DNA from: JBARKJ01 sp963698885
Lineage (GTDB): Bacteria > Nitrospirota > JACRHJ01
Reading direction: 5' to 3'
Length of the DNA stretch: 64,000 nt
Assembly (NCBI GenBank): GCA_963698885.1
Contig: CAVOSJ010000007.1
Coordinates: 1-64,000, forward strand
The notes beneath the pieces are model-generated. The model saw nothing but the letters and a program-made list of their open reading frames with translations. It was not told the DNA's origin and searched no databases. This document shows, piece by piece, positions 51,754-60,812 of this stretch. Both the position numbers and the translations under genes were made by a program. The number at the start of each line of letters is the position of its first letter. Position 1 is the first letter of the stretch.

Positions 51754-53217
51754 TCAGTCGGAAAGTGCGGCAGTCGGCAGGGACCAGCCGAAGACGGCGT
51801 CGGTGTACTCGAATCTTCCTTTGTTGAACGGGACCAGCACAAGCTCGCAGGCCAGCGTCTCCACCTTAGCCGTCTGGACGAATTTCACGAGCCGCCGGTT
51901 CTCCTTGGGCGCAAGCGAAAATAGGATGAGTGGGGCAATAAGCAGAGAATCCTCCGGCGAGAACACGCACCCTCGCATGCAGGTCGTGGGTTCGGTTTCT
52001 TTAAAGACGGGTTGTTGCCTTGTAAAACCGGATGCCAGGCGGGACAGGACCTTCAGGTTCCTGATGCCGAACGCCGGAATAAAAAAACGCAGCGGCACCG
52101 ATTTGTCCTCTGCCCGCGGTTGAATTAAAGTACCCGGAGAGAATGCTTCGAGATCGAATTTATTCGAAAGTTCCCGCCCCTCTCCCGTAATCTTCACCTT
52201 GACCAGCCAGAAAGGAAGGAACCCTGCCTTCTCAACTGCTTGCAGCTGCGGCGTCGCGGCGCTGTAATGTACTTCCGTAAAATTGCTCTCCGAAATGTAC
52301 CACGCCTTCAGGCAGGAAGGGCAGAAAAATACAAGGTCGCCCGGCCGGACGGGCAGGTCCGCATCGCAGTCCGGACATTTAAGCGGCCTGAGCGATGCCG
52401 TCTCGAATTCCTGCTTTCCCGCCTGGTCGATAAGCTCGTCCAGCAAAGAGAGAGGGGCCTTTGCATTTAAGACCGCGCCGCTTATCCCGTCAATGACGGT
52501 TAGAGCGCCCTCGGCTCCGTCCGCCACTTCTATAATCCAGAAAGGGGAGTAAATTATCGATTCAGCCTTCCCGAACACCCCTCTTTCAGCAGTCGCGCCG
52601 TCCCCGGTATCCGCGTATCCCGTTCCCCGGAACTCCTCGATGTTCTTCCCGAGAGGCGCCAGCCTCCCGCGTCCCAGGACCTCTTCGCGCTCGAAAAGTT
52701 TCAGCTTCAGGACCTCCGGACGAAGCCCCAGGGACGGTGAATCAAGTTCCGGAGCGCTTATCGCCAGGAGCGTGCGGTCTATATGCCTTGCGGTAAGCTC
52801 GAACCGCCGCTCTAATATTGCTGAAGACGGCTCTTCGAGGACGGAATATGAATTGCCTTGCGTGTCGCTCATAAGGCTTCCCAGGAAGCCCCCGCCGCCG
52901 TAAGCATGGCCGCCGGCTATATTTACTTCCTCGGAATCCCACCTCAGTTCGCTTGCCTCAAAATGATAGTACGGGACGAAAAAAAGTTCGGCTTCCCGTG
53001 CCATCCAGGCGCCGCCGGCTATATTCAAAGCGCCTAGGGCGGCGGAAACGGCCTGTTTTGCGGTTATTTTTTCGGGGAAATAATAGCTCAGGATGCGGCC
53101 GCGGCCGGTAACGACGTGCGCGGAGCCGCAGTAAGAGCATTTGACTGCGTTGCTCCCCGCCTGGTACTCTAATCCGGCCCCGCAGGAAGGACAGCGGGTG
53201 GAGACTGTAAAGGGCAT
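51754..53217 (-). CDS. Large zinc-ribbon protein, partner of SPFH protein
   Basis: A 487-residue protein beginning MPFTVSTRCPSCGAGLEYQ and KCSYCGSAHVV, a TFIIB-type zinc ribbon, with a second ribbon in the middle (LKCPDCDADLPVRPGD, VFFCPSCLKAW). The rest is predicted beta-rich, with phrases such as FFVPYYHFEASELRW and YSPFWIIEVADG repeated in related forms (FLPFWLVKVKI). No membrane segment is obvious. It starts right after the SPFH gene. It recalls the zinc-ribbon YdjG that accompanies SPFH YdjI in Bacillus, but homology is not certain. Confidence 0.6.
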   Translation of the reverse strand: MPFTVSTRCPSCGAGLEYQAGSNAVKCSYCGSAHVVTGRGRILSYYFPEKITAKQAVSAALGALNIAGGAWMAREAELFFVPYYHFEASELRWDSEEVNIAGGHAYGGGGFLGSLMSDTQGNSYSVLEEPSSAILERRFELTARHIDRTLLAISAPELDSPSLGLRPEVLKLKLFEREEVLGRGRLAPLGKNIEEFRGTGYADTGDGATAERGVFGKAESIIYSPFWIIEVADGAEGALTVIDGISGAVLNAKAPLSLLDELIDQAGKQEFETASLRPLKCPDCDADLPVRPGDLVFFCPSCLKAWYISESNFTEVHYSAATPQLQAVEKAGFLPFWLVKVKITGEGRELSNKFDLEAFSPGTLIQPRAEDKSVPLRFFIPAFGIRNLKVLSRLASGFTRQQPVFKETEPTTCMRGCVFSPEDSLLIAPLILFSLAPKENRRLVKFVQTAKVETLACELVLVPFNKGRFEYTDAVFGWSLPTAALSD

Positions 53218-53218
53218 A

Positions 53219-54232
53219 TCAGCCCATTGCTGCGCCGCACGACGGGCAGAACTTCGACCCCTGCGGAAGCGCGGCTTCGCACTTCACGCAGTGCGCCTCG
53301 GTGGAGAGAGGCTTTCCGCACGAAGGGCAGAAATGGGCCGAAGGCGGGACCTGGGCTCCGCATGAGGTGCAATGAGCGGCAGGCTGCGCGTTCGACTGCC
53401 CCATCAGCATACCGGGTATGAGCATTCCCAGGCCCGCTCCTGCGCCGAGGCCAAGGCCCGTGCCCATGCCGCCCTGGTTGTTTGCGGCGTCCCCAACCGC
53501 CATTGCGGTTCTGAACTTCATGAAGCTGTCCAAATCCCCCGCCGCGCCCATGCCGGAACGCTGGTCGATTACCTTCTGGACTTCTTCGGGCGGAGTAATC
53601 GAATTTATATAGAAGTCTCTGAGTTCCAGCCCGTAACGTAAAAAATCCTGCTCCACACGCGCCTTTACGGATGACGCCATCTCGTCGTATTTCTGGGGGA
53701 GGTCCAGGATGGAATCCAGGTTCTCTCCGAGGTAATCGTTCAGGCGCGATACCGTGACGTCGCGGAGGTAGTCCTTTATCGCATCGGTTGTGAAGACGCC
53801 CTGCGTGCCGACGAGCGAGTTTATAAAAAGGAGCGGGTCGCTGACTTGGAACGTGTACGCCCCGAAAGCCCGGAGACGGACCATTCCAAGCTTGCTGTCC
53901 TTGAACGCCACCGGGTCTCTCGTCCCCCACCTGAGGCTTGTGAATATCTTTCGGCTGACGAAATAAACTTCGGCTTTGAAAAAGCTCTCGAACCCCCAGG
54001 GGAGCATGAGCAACTTCGTCAGGATTGGCAGGTTTTGTGTCGAAAGCGAGTGCCTTCCCGGCCCCAGCACGTCGGTGCCGCGTCCGTCCTGAAAGAACAC
54101 AGCCGCCTGCGAGTCCCGCACGATACACTGCGCGCCGAACTTCGTCTCGCCGGAGCCTTCGGCAGGTACCCTGTGGACCATCTGCTCGCCGGTCGGGTCA
54201 AGGAACTCTAATACTTCAAGAAACTGGGACAT
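53219..54232 (-). CDS. SPFH-domain protein with C-terminal zinc ribbons (YdjI-like)
   Basis: A 337-residue protein from ATG 54232 with AGAGG upstream. The SPFH domain (about 25-220) contains QAAVFFQDGRGTDVLGPGRHSLSTQNLP, VYFVSRKIFTSLRWGTRDPVAF, LRAFGAYTFQVSDPLLFI and a LRYGLELRDFYINSITPPEE helix. A Gly/Met-rich linker follows, then two CxxC zinc-ribbon repeats (HCTSCGAQVPPSAHFCPSCG, HCVKCEAALPQGSKFCPSCG). The architecture matches YdjI-like proteins, sometimes called virion-core-like, which in Bacillus work with PspA at the membrane. Its gene is followed at once by the zinc-ribbon gene. Confidence 0.82.
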   Translation of the reverse strand: MSQFLEVLEFLDPTGEQMVHRVPAEGSGETKFGAQCIVRDSQAAVFFQDGRGTDVLGPGRHSLSTQNLPILTKLLMLPWGFESFFKAEVYFVSRKIFTSLRWGTRDPVAFKDSKLGMVRLRAFGAYTFQVSDPLLFINSLVGTQGVFTTDAIKDYLRDVTVSRLNDYLGENLDSILDLPQKYDEMASSVKARVEQDFLRYGLELRDFYINSITPPEEVQKVIDQRSGMGAAGDLDSFMKFRTAMAVGDAANNQGGMGTGLGLGAGAGLGMLIPGMLMGQSNAQPAAHCTSCGAQVPPSAHFCPSCGKPLSTEAHCVKCEAALPQGSKFCPSCGAAMG

Positions 54233-54322
54233 GGCCACCTCTTTTGTTTTATGCCTTTCGGTATTTTAGAGAAAGAAAAGGGCAAAGTAAATGGGAAAAA
54301 TGATAGGATTAAATCGATTTAA

Positions 54323-56542
54323 CTAATGCTCCGTCGGCAGGTATATTTTAAAAGTGCTTCCCTTTTCCGGTTCGCTTTGCAGCTCCACCTTCCCGCCGTG
54401 CGCCTCGGCGACCGCTTTGACGATTGCGAGACCTAGGCCGCTGCCCTTAATCCACGCGGTCTTCGGGGAGCGGTAGTATTTTTCGAAAACAGATTCATGT
54501 TCTTCGGCGGGTATTCCTTTTCCGGTATCCGCTACCGAAATCAATATAAATTCATTCCCCTTTTCATTAATTGGCTCTGCTTTCAACGTTATTTTCCCAC
54601 CGGCCGGGGTATAATTGAAAGCGTTCTGGAGCAGGTTGGCCACCGCCCGCTGGACAAGCTGTTTGTCCATCAGCACCTTAGCCGGCAGCCCTTCCGCTAT
54701 TTCCACGTTAAAGGTAATCCCTTTCTTTTTGATGGCCTTTTCCAGGCCCCTGAACGACTCCTGCAAGGTCTCGGATATGTCGGACGGGAAGAGTCTCGGG
54801 ATGAGCTTTCCAGACTCCATCTCCGAAAAAGTCAAAAAGCTGTCAACAAGCTTATGGATTTTTTCGCCGCTGGTTTTGACGGCGGCTATCATCTCATTCG
54901 TGTCCGAGTCAAACTTGCCGGCCATTTCAGAAAGCAGCTCCATGCTGCCTAAAATGGCGGTTAGCGGCGCTTTTATATCGTGCGAGACCATTGCGTAAAA
55001 ATCGGCCCTCCGCTGCTCTAAAAGCTTGCTCTCCGTGACATCAATTGCGGTGCCTATTATGACGGGCTCCCCTTTATACATTGTAGATGAACCAATCGCA
55101 TGGAGATAAAGGATGCTTCCGTCTTTCTTTACTATACGGAGCGGGTAATTAACCGACTTTACATCGCCTTCGACGCGTTTGCGTATATTTTCCATGACAA
55201 GCTGCCGGTCATCGGGATGTACTACTTCAAGTACATTTTTAAAACTTAGAAGTTCTTCCCTTGAATATCCCCACATTTCGGCGGCCTTTTGATTCATATA
55301 TACATAACGGCCGTCACGAATCATATATACACCGACGAGCGCCTCCTCCGCGAGACATCTGAACATTGCCTCGGATTCCTCAAGCGCGTTCGCGGCCCTT
55401 TTCTGTTCCGTAATATCGCGGGTTATGCCCAGCAGGGCGGTAACCCTTCCCTTTTCGTCATGAAGCGGGACGGCGTTGGTCTCCAACCTGCGGAGCCTGC
55501 CCTTTAGCCCCACCACGTCAAACTCCAGTTTTCCGGTGCCTCCCTGAAAGACCTTCGTGTTGAGCGCCTTGAATGCCCTGCGGTATTCGGGGGTGACCAT
55601 GTCCACAATGTTTTTCCCCTGCACCTGGTCGGGAAAATCCGCCTGTATCATGTCCAGTCCCGCACGGTTCATCATCAGAAGGGACCCGTCAGAGCTTAAT
55701 ATCTTGACGCACTCAGGTTCGTTGTCAATTATGGATTTCAGAAACTCCTGGCTGGCTCGCAGCGCGTCCTCCATCTGCCTGCGCTCGGTGATATCCTGGA
55801 TCGTCCCAAGCATCTTCAACGCGTTTCCGTCCCGGTCGAAGACCAGTTCACCAAGGCCGTATACCCACCGCTGGGCACCGTCATTCTGCCGGATGATCCT
55901 GTATTCGGTTTCAAAGCGTTTCTTCTGGGCAAGCACTTCAGCGAAATATTGCGCCATCCTGTCACGTTCATCCGGGTGGATGAGCGAAAGCCAGCCCTGG
56001 AGGGATTTATCATAATCCTTGCCGATACCTAAGATCTCATTGAGTATTTCCGAACTCGTCCATCGGTTGGCCGATATATCCAGGACATACGATCCGAGAC
56101 GCGCTACCTTTTGCGATTCATTTATCCAGAAGTCCCGTTCCTTTACCGCTTTTTCCGCAGCCCTTTGCTTAACCGCCTGCTCCACGGAATTTATTATCCG
56201 GGCAAAATGAGCGAACCCGACTTCTTTCGTGAAGTAGTCATACGCCCCGTTTTTGAACGCCTCCCTTGCCACCTCCTCGCTGCCCTGGCCGGTAACAAAA
56301 ATAACCGGCACGTCGCTGCCCTGTCCCTTCATGGCAAGGAGCAGCTCCATGCCGTTCATCCCGGGCATCTGGTAATCGCTGAGAACGCAGTCAACGGTAT
56401 GGGTTTTCAGGTAATCAAGGCATTCTGGGCCGCTTTCGACAAACGCAATCGAAAAATGCGGGGCCTCTATGGAAAGCTTCAGCTTTATGAACATACCGAT
56501 GTCGGCGTCGTCGTCAACCAGAAGTATGTTCAAAATTTCCAT
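54323..56542 (-). CDS. Hybrid sensor histidine kinase: REC-PAS-PAS-PAS-HisKA-HATPase
   Basis: A 739-residue soluble protein. An N-terminal receiver (1-125) has Asp56 in CVLSDYQMPG. Three PAS/PAC units follow, separated by coiled segments, each ending in a D(I/V)TE-type motif (TIQDITERRQME, ITRDITEQKRA, AIDVTESKLLE). The kinase core has the phosphoacceptor His near residue 518 (FYAMVSHDIKAPLTAI), N box NLLQNAFNYTPAGG, VADTGKGIP and GSGLGLAIV. The receiver at the N-terminus suggests it is controlled by another kinase. It is a paralogue of the divergent gene at 56.8 kb. Confidence 0.93.
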   Translation of the reverse strand: MEILNILLVDDDADIGMFIKLKLSIEAPHFSIAFVESGPECLDYLKTHTVDCVLSDYQMPGMNGMELLLAMKGQGSDVPVIFVTGQGSEEVAREAFKNGAYDYFTKEVGFAHFARIINSVEQAVKQRAAEKAVKERDFWINESQKVARLGSYVLDISANRWTSSEILNEILGIGKDYDKSLQGWLSLIHPDERDRMAQYFAEVLAQKKRFETEYRIIRQNDGAQRWVYGLGELVFDRDGNALKMLGTIQDITERRQMEDALRASQEFLKSIIDNEPECVKILSSDGSLLMMNRAGLDMIQADFPDQVQGKNIVDMVTPEYRRAFKALNTKVFQGGTGKLEFDVVGLKGRLRRLETNAVPLHDEKGRVTALLGITRDITEQKRAANALEESEAMFRCLAEEALVGVYMIRDGRYVYMNQKAAEMWGYSREELLSFKNVLEVVHPDDRQLVMENIRKRVEGDVKSVNYPLRIVKKDGSILYLHAIGSSTMYKGEPVIIGTAIDVTESKLLEQRRADFYAMVSHDIKAPLTAILGSMELLSEMAGKFDSDTNEMIAAVKTSGEKIHKLVDSFLTFSEMESGKLIPRLFPSDISETLQESFRGLEKAIKKKGITFNVEIAEGLPAKVLMDKQLVQRAVANLLQNAFNYTPAGGKITLKAEPINEKGNEFILISVADTGKGIPAEEHESVFEKYYRSPKTAWIKGSGLGLAIVKAVAEAHGGKVELQSEPEKGSTFKIYLPTEH

Positions 56543-56748
56543 CGCGCAGCCGACCTCAAGGCAATGTTATTCAAGGATATAGCGCAAAATATGCATTATT
56601 ATACATCATTGGCAGGTGAAAATAAACAACGTCTTAACAGTTGAAAAGCTTGCCGAAACCAGTGCTCGGGCTTTTGGTTCCGGAAATGGAACATGTTTCG
56701 GGTTGGACGCCCACTTCGGGCGAATTTCTTATTTCTTTGGATTTGCTT

Positions 56749-56754
56749 TATAAT
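56749..56754 (+). promoter_or_regulatory. -10 element for the plus-strand sensor kinase
   Basis: Perfect TATAAT 20 bases before the start; the -35 region is poor. Confidence 0.35.
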
Positions 56755-56773
56755 TAAAGCAGGGAGCGTGGTT

Positions 56774-59131
56774 ATGGAACCTTTATCCATAGTGATAGTG
56801 GACGACGAGCCGGATATAGCCAACCTGATGCGGCTTATGCTGCAAAAGGAAGCGCCGGACCTGAATATCCACATAGCCGGAAGCGGCCAGGATTGCCTTG
56901 AATATATAAAGGAAAATCCGGTCGATTGCATACTGTCCGACTACCAGATGCCCTGCATGGACGGGATGGAGCTGCTGATAGCCCTGAGGGGGCAGGGCAG
57001 CGACATCCCGTTTATTTTCGTGACCGGCCAGGGTAATGAGGAGATCGCGAGGAACGCTTTTAAAAACGGCGCGAACGATTACTTCACCAAGGACCTGGGC
57101 GGCTTTGCCCACTTCGCCCGAATAATTAACTCCATCGGGCAGGCGGTGAGGCAGAGGAAGGCGGAGGCGGCGAAAAAGGAAGAACTCGTTTTCCGTCAGG
57201 CTATCGAGACCGAGCGCAAAAAGACCGAGGAAGCGCTGAGGGAATCCGAATCCAAGTTCAAAAAGCTGGCTGACGAATCGGTCGCGGGCATATGGATATC
57301 CCAGGACTTGCGGCTTGTATACGTCAATCCGAGTATAGCTGAAATGGCGGGCTATACGGTGGAAGAGCTGCTTGAGAGGGAGACGTGGTTTGATCTCGTA
57401 CATCCTGAAGACTTGCAGAAAGCCATGGAAGCCGTGGCAAGCGTCCAGCCCGGCATGAGCGTCCATGTCGAACTCCGCGCCGTAAAAAAAGACGGGAGCG
57501 TCATCGACATAGAAAGCAGGTCCGCATATACGCTTTATAACGGACGGCCCGCAGTCATGGGCATAGCGATCGACATTACGGAAAGGAAGCGCGCGGAGAA
57601 GGAGCTGGTGGAGGAGCGGAACAGGGCGCGGAAATGTTTCAATTTTGCAAGGTCCATGATGGTTGTGATCGCCCCTGACGAGACGGTCGTGAAGATAAAC
57701 CAGAAAGGCTGCGAGGTCCTGGGATATGCCGAAGAGGAAGTCGTCGGGAAGAACTGGTTCGATAATTTTATCCCGGCGAGCCATCGGGACGAGGCGAGGG
57801 GCGTTTTCAATCAAATGATGGACGGGGAGGCCGTCCTTGTCGAATATTATGAATACCCCGTCTTGACTAAAGACGGCCAGGAGAGGCTTATAGATTGGCG
57901 CAACTCGGCATTCTACGACGAAAAAGAAAAGGACTTCTTCGGCTTAAGCTCCGGAGAGGACGTAACCGAGAGGAAAAAGGCCGAAGAGGCGTTGCTGAAG
58001 TCCGAAGCGCGGTACAGGGCCTTCATAGCAAACAGCTCGGAGGGCATCTGGCGCTATGAGCTGGAAGAGCCGGTCCCGACCTCCCTGCCGGAGGGCGAAC
58101 AGATAGAGCTGTTTTATAAGCATGCATATCTGGCCGAGTGCAACGACGCCATGGCGCGGATGTACGGCTTTGAGAAGGCCGGCGATATGATAGGCGTCCG
58201 GTTATCCGAGACCATGCCGCGCTCCGACCCTCGAAACATCAACTACCTCCGCGACCTGATACGCTCCGGATACCGGCTCGAGAAGGAAGAGACATATGAA
58301 AAAGACGTGCGCGGCAATATCCATGTTTTTTTAAACAATTATATCGGCGTGGTGGAAGACGGCTTTTTAGTGCGGGCATGGGGAGTGCAGCGCGACATTA
58401 CCGCCAAAAAACTGGCGGAACACCAGAAAGAGGATTTCTATGCCATGGTGACGCACGACCTGAAATCCCCCCTGACGGCCATAATGGGCTACGCGGAACT
58501 GCTCACGACAAAGTTATCCGGAGGCGACCGGGATATATTCGAGATGGCGAAAGGGATAACCAGCAGCGGGGAAAGGCTGGGCGCCCTGCTGGAAAATTTC
58601 CTTACCATCTCGAAAACAGAGGCCGGAAAGCTGATAGTCTATCCCTCTCCCAGCAATATGGCGACGGTCTTGCAGGAAGCATGCTCGGGACTGGAAAAAG
58701 AAATGATGGAAAAGAACCTCACCTTCCATGCGGAGATAGCAAAGGACCTGCCGAAGGTGCTCTCGATAGACCGTAAGCTCGTCCGGCGCGCAGTATCCAA
58801 CCTCCTTCAAAACGCCATAAATTATACCCCGGCGGGAGGGAGTATCTCGCTTAAAACGCAGTGCGCCTCCGGGGCCAAATGCGACTTTTTTGTGATCTCG
58901 GTGGCCGACACCGGCCCGGGCATAGCGGAGGCGGAACTGGAAACCATCTTCAATAAATATTACCGCTCCCAGAGGACTGCGGGGACCAGCGGAACCGGCC
59001 TGGGGCTTGCGATTGTCAAGGCGGTAGCCGAAGCGCACGGGGGCCGCGTGGAAGTAGAAAGCGAACCGGGACGAGGCAGCGTATTCAGGTTATATCTCCC
59101 CACGGACTTAAAGATGGATAAAGCCGCGTAG
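56774..59131 (+). CDS. Hybrid sensor histidine kinase: REC-PAS-PAS-PAS-HisKA-HATPase (paralogue)
   Basis: A 785-residue soluble protein from ATG 56774 (AGGGAG upstream). The receiver has IVIVDDEPDIANLM and CILSDYQMPCMDGMELL. Three PAS units follow, the last being longer (SEGIWRYELEEPVP, then HAYLAECNDAMARMYGFEKA). The kinase core has FYAMVTHDLKSPLTAIMGYAELL, NLLQNAINYTPAGG, VADTGPGI and GTGLGLAIVKAVAEAHGG. It is divergently transcribed from its paralogue across about 230 bases, probably an inverted duplication. No output gene is adjacent. Confidence 0.93.
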   Translation: MEPLSIVIVDDEPDIANLMRLMLQKEAPDLNIHIAGSGQDCLEYIKENPVDCILSDYQMPCMDGMELLIALRGQGSDIPFIFVTGQGNEEIARNAFKNGANDYFTKDLGGFAHFARIINSIGQAVRQRKAEAAKKEELVFRQAIETERKKTEEALRESESKFKKLADESVAGIWISQDLRLVYVNPSIAEMAGYTVEELLERETWFDLVHPEDLQKAMEAVASVQPGMSVHVELRAVKKDGSVIDIESRSAYTLYNGRPAVMGIAIDITERKRAEKELVEERNRARKCFNFARSMMVVIAPDETVVKINQKGCEVLGYAEEEVVGKNWFDNFIPASHRDEARGVFNQMMDGEAVLVEYYEYPVLTKDGQERLIDWRNSAFYDEKEKDFFGLSSGEDVTERKKAEEALLKSEARYRAFIANSSEGIWRYELEEPVPTSLPEGEQIELFYKHAYLAECNDAMARMYGFEKAGDMIGVRLSETMPRSDPRNINYLRDLIRSGYRLEKEETYEKDVRGNIHVFLNNYIGVVEDGFLVRAWGVQRDITAKKLAEHQKEDFYAMVTHDLKSPLTAIMGYAELLTTKLSGGDRDIFEMAKGITSSGERLGALLENFLTISKTEAGKLIVYPSPSNMATVLQEACSGLEKEMMEKNLTFHAEIAKDLPKVLSIDRKLVRRAVSNLLQNAINYTPAGGSISLKTQCASGAKCDFFVISVADTGPGIAEAELETIFNKYYRSQRTAGTSGTGLGLAIVKAVAEAHGGRVEVESEPGRGSVFRLYLPTDLKMDKAA

Positions 59132-59241
59132 GGCCCCGGACTTTATTTTAAACGGCTTATCTGGTAAAATTATATCAATAAAGTAACATGGATGTTTTTT
59201 GGGGAGCGCTCACGCTTCCCATGCAGGAAAGGAGCTAAAGT

Positions 59242-59577
59242 ATGCCTAAGTCAGCAGCAAAGAGAAAACCCATAGAGGGATTTGACGACCCGGTGGAACT
59301 CGACCCAAAACACTACAAGGCCGAGTTTGAAAACGATACCGTGCGGGTACTCCGGATAAAGCTTGGCGCGAAGGAGAAGTCCGTAATGCACGACCACCCG
59401 GCGGGCGTGGGCATTTTCTTGACGGACCAGCACGTTAAGTTCACTTATCCCGACGGCAACACGAAGGAAATCGAGGTAAAGGCCGGCGAAACCAAATGGC
59501 TCGACGCATTCACTCACCTGCCGGAGAACTTAAGCGACAAGCCTATGGAGATGATACTTGTGGAGATCAAGGAATAG
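59242..59577 (+). CDS. Small cupin-fold protein
   Basis: A 111-residue single-domain protein. VRVLRIKLGAKEKSVMHDHPAGVGIFLTDQHVKFTYPDG resembles a cupin strand pair with possible metal-binding histidines, and GETKWLDAFTHLPENLSDKPMEMILVEIKE forms the second motif. GGAGC precedes the ATG. Substrate unknown; it stands alone between a kinase gene and a terminator. Confidence 0.7.
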   Translation: MPKSAAKRKPIEGFDDPVELDPKHYKAEFENDTVRVLRIKLGAKEKSVMHDHPAGVGIFLTDQHVKFTYPDGNTKEIEVKAGETKWLDAFTHLPENLSDKPMEMILVEIKE

Positions 59578-59596
59578 TCCCGGCAAGGAAAGTTCA

Positions 59597-59630
59597 AGGC
59601 CGTTTACGTGAACGTAAGCGGCCTTTTTTA
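59597..59630 (+). terminator. Intrinsic terminator after the cupin gene
   Basis: AGGCCGTTTACG (59597-59608) pairs with CGTAAGCGGCCT (59613-59624), with one T-G wobble, followed by T's. Confidence 0.88.
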
Positions 59631-59667
59631 TTGGCGCTTTATTAATTTATTAACTATACTGTATGGC

Positions 59668-60774
59668 ATGTCCTTCACCCTCTTTATTGCCATCGCCACC
59701 GGCCTCCTCTTAGGTATCACTTATTTCTGCTATTACTCGTTCGCCAGTTTCTTCGGGATAACCGCCCCGGCAAGCAGGCTTATCACCCTCGCCCTTTTCA
59801 TATTTTTCTCCCTGAGCTTCATCTTCGCCACGCTTTTATCCCATTGGCGGGAAAACATATTTACACGCTTTTATTATGCCGCTTCGGGCTTCTGGCTGGG
59901 CCTTCTCGTGAACCTGTTAATGGCATCCCTGGCCGGCTGGATTGTAATTTCAATCGCCGGATTCAGCGGCCATAAAGCCGGTTCCAACGTCATCGGAGTG
60001 TTATTTTTCGGTATCGCGTTCATATATTCCGTATACGGCGTCTGGAACGCGTTCAATCCGCAGGTGAAGGAGGTCTCGGTCAGGATTAAGAACCTGCCGC
60101 CCGGGTGGGAGGGGAAGACAATCGTCCAGCTCTCGGACGTCCACCTGGGGCATATCTACAAAGCGGATTTTCTTCGCAAAGTAGTAAGGACGGTGAACGG
60201 CCTGAAGCCCGACATGGTCGTCATCACGGGCGACCTGTTCGACGGGATGGACGGGTCGCTGCCCAGCCTGGTAACCCCGTTAAACGACCTTATCGCGCCG
60301 GACGGGGTATATTTCATCACCGGGAACCACGAGACCTATCTCGGAGTGGGCAAGGCGTTTTCCATACTTGAGAAAACCAAGGTAAAAATCTTAAACGACG
60401 AGGTCCGGGACATCCGGGGCCTCCAGTTGATCGGCATAAGCTATCCCCAGAGGGGAGAGAGAAAGAGCATAATCAACACCATCAGGAATATGCCCGGCTT
60501 CATCCCCGGAAAGCCCACGGTACTGCTCTACCACGCCCCGGTAAGGATAGCGGAGGCCAGGGCGGCGGGCGTAAATCTTCAGCTCTCCGGACACACGCAC
60601 AAGGGGCAGATATTCCCAGTCAATTTCATCACCCACGCAGTCTATAAAGGCTATGATTACGGCCTGTACACCATGGGCGATTACTCGCTTTACACCACGG
60701 ACGGCGTGGGCACCTGGGGGCCGCCCATGCGGACTGGCAATACCCCTGAGATCGTGGACATAAAACTTCATTAG
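59668..60774 (+). CDS. Membrane-anchored metallophosphoesterase (YkuE/YaeI-like)
   Basis: A 368-residue protein. ATG 59668 (MSFTLFIAIATGLLLG) is chosen because upstream in-frame codons fall within a terminator. Four hydrophobic helices occupy about residues 1-135. The calcineurin-like domain has VQLSDVHLGHIY, VVITGDLFDGMDG, YFITGNHETYLG, YHAPVRIAEA and LSGHTHKGQIFP, the complete di-metal site. The signature matches the family that includes UDP-2,3-diacylglucosamine and lipid phosphoesterases, but the substrate is unknown. Confidence 0.9.
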   Translation: MSFTLFIAIATGLLLGITYFCYYSFASFFGITAPASRLITLALFIFFSLSFIFATLLSHWRENIFTRFYYAASGFWLGLLVNLLMASLAGWIVISIAGFSGHKAGSNVIGVLFFGIAFIYSVYGVWNAFNPQVKEVSVRIKNLPPGWEGKTIVQLSDVHLGHIYKADFLRKVVRTVNGLKPDMVVITGDLFDGMDGSLPSLVTPLNDLIAPDGVYFITGNHETYLGVGKAFSILEKTKVKILNDEVRDIRGLQLIGISYPQRGERKSIINTIRNMPGFIPGKPTVLLYHAPVRIAEARAAGVNLQLSGHTHKGQIFPVNFITHAVYKGYDYGLYTMGDYSLYTTDGVGTWGPPMRTGNTPEIVDIKLH

Positions 60775-60812
60775 CCCTGTTTCCATAATAGTTCACCGTC
60801 ACTTAAAAAACC

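Noticed and set aside
56783..57814. A 343-codon open frame on the minus strand
   Set aside because: Antisense shadow of the plus-strand sensor kinase.
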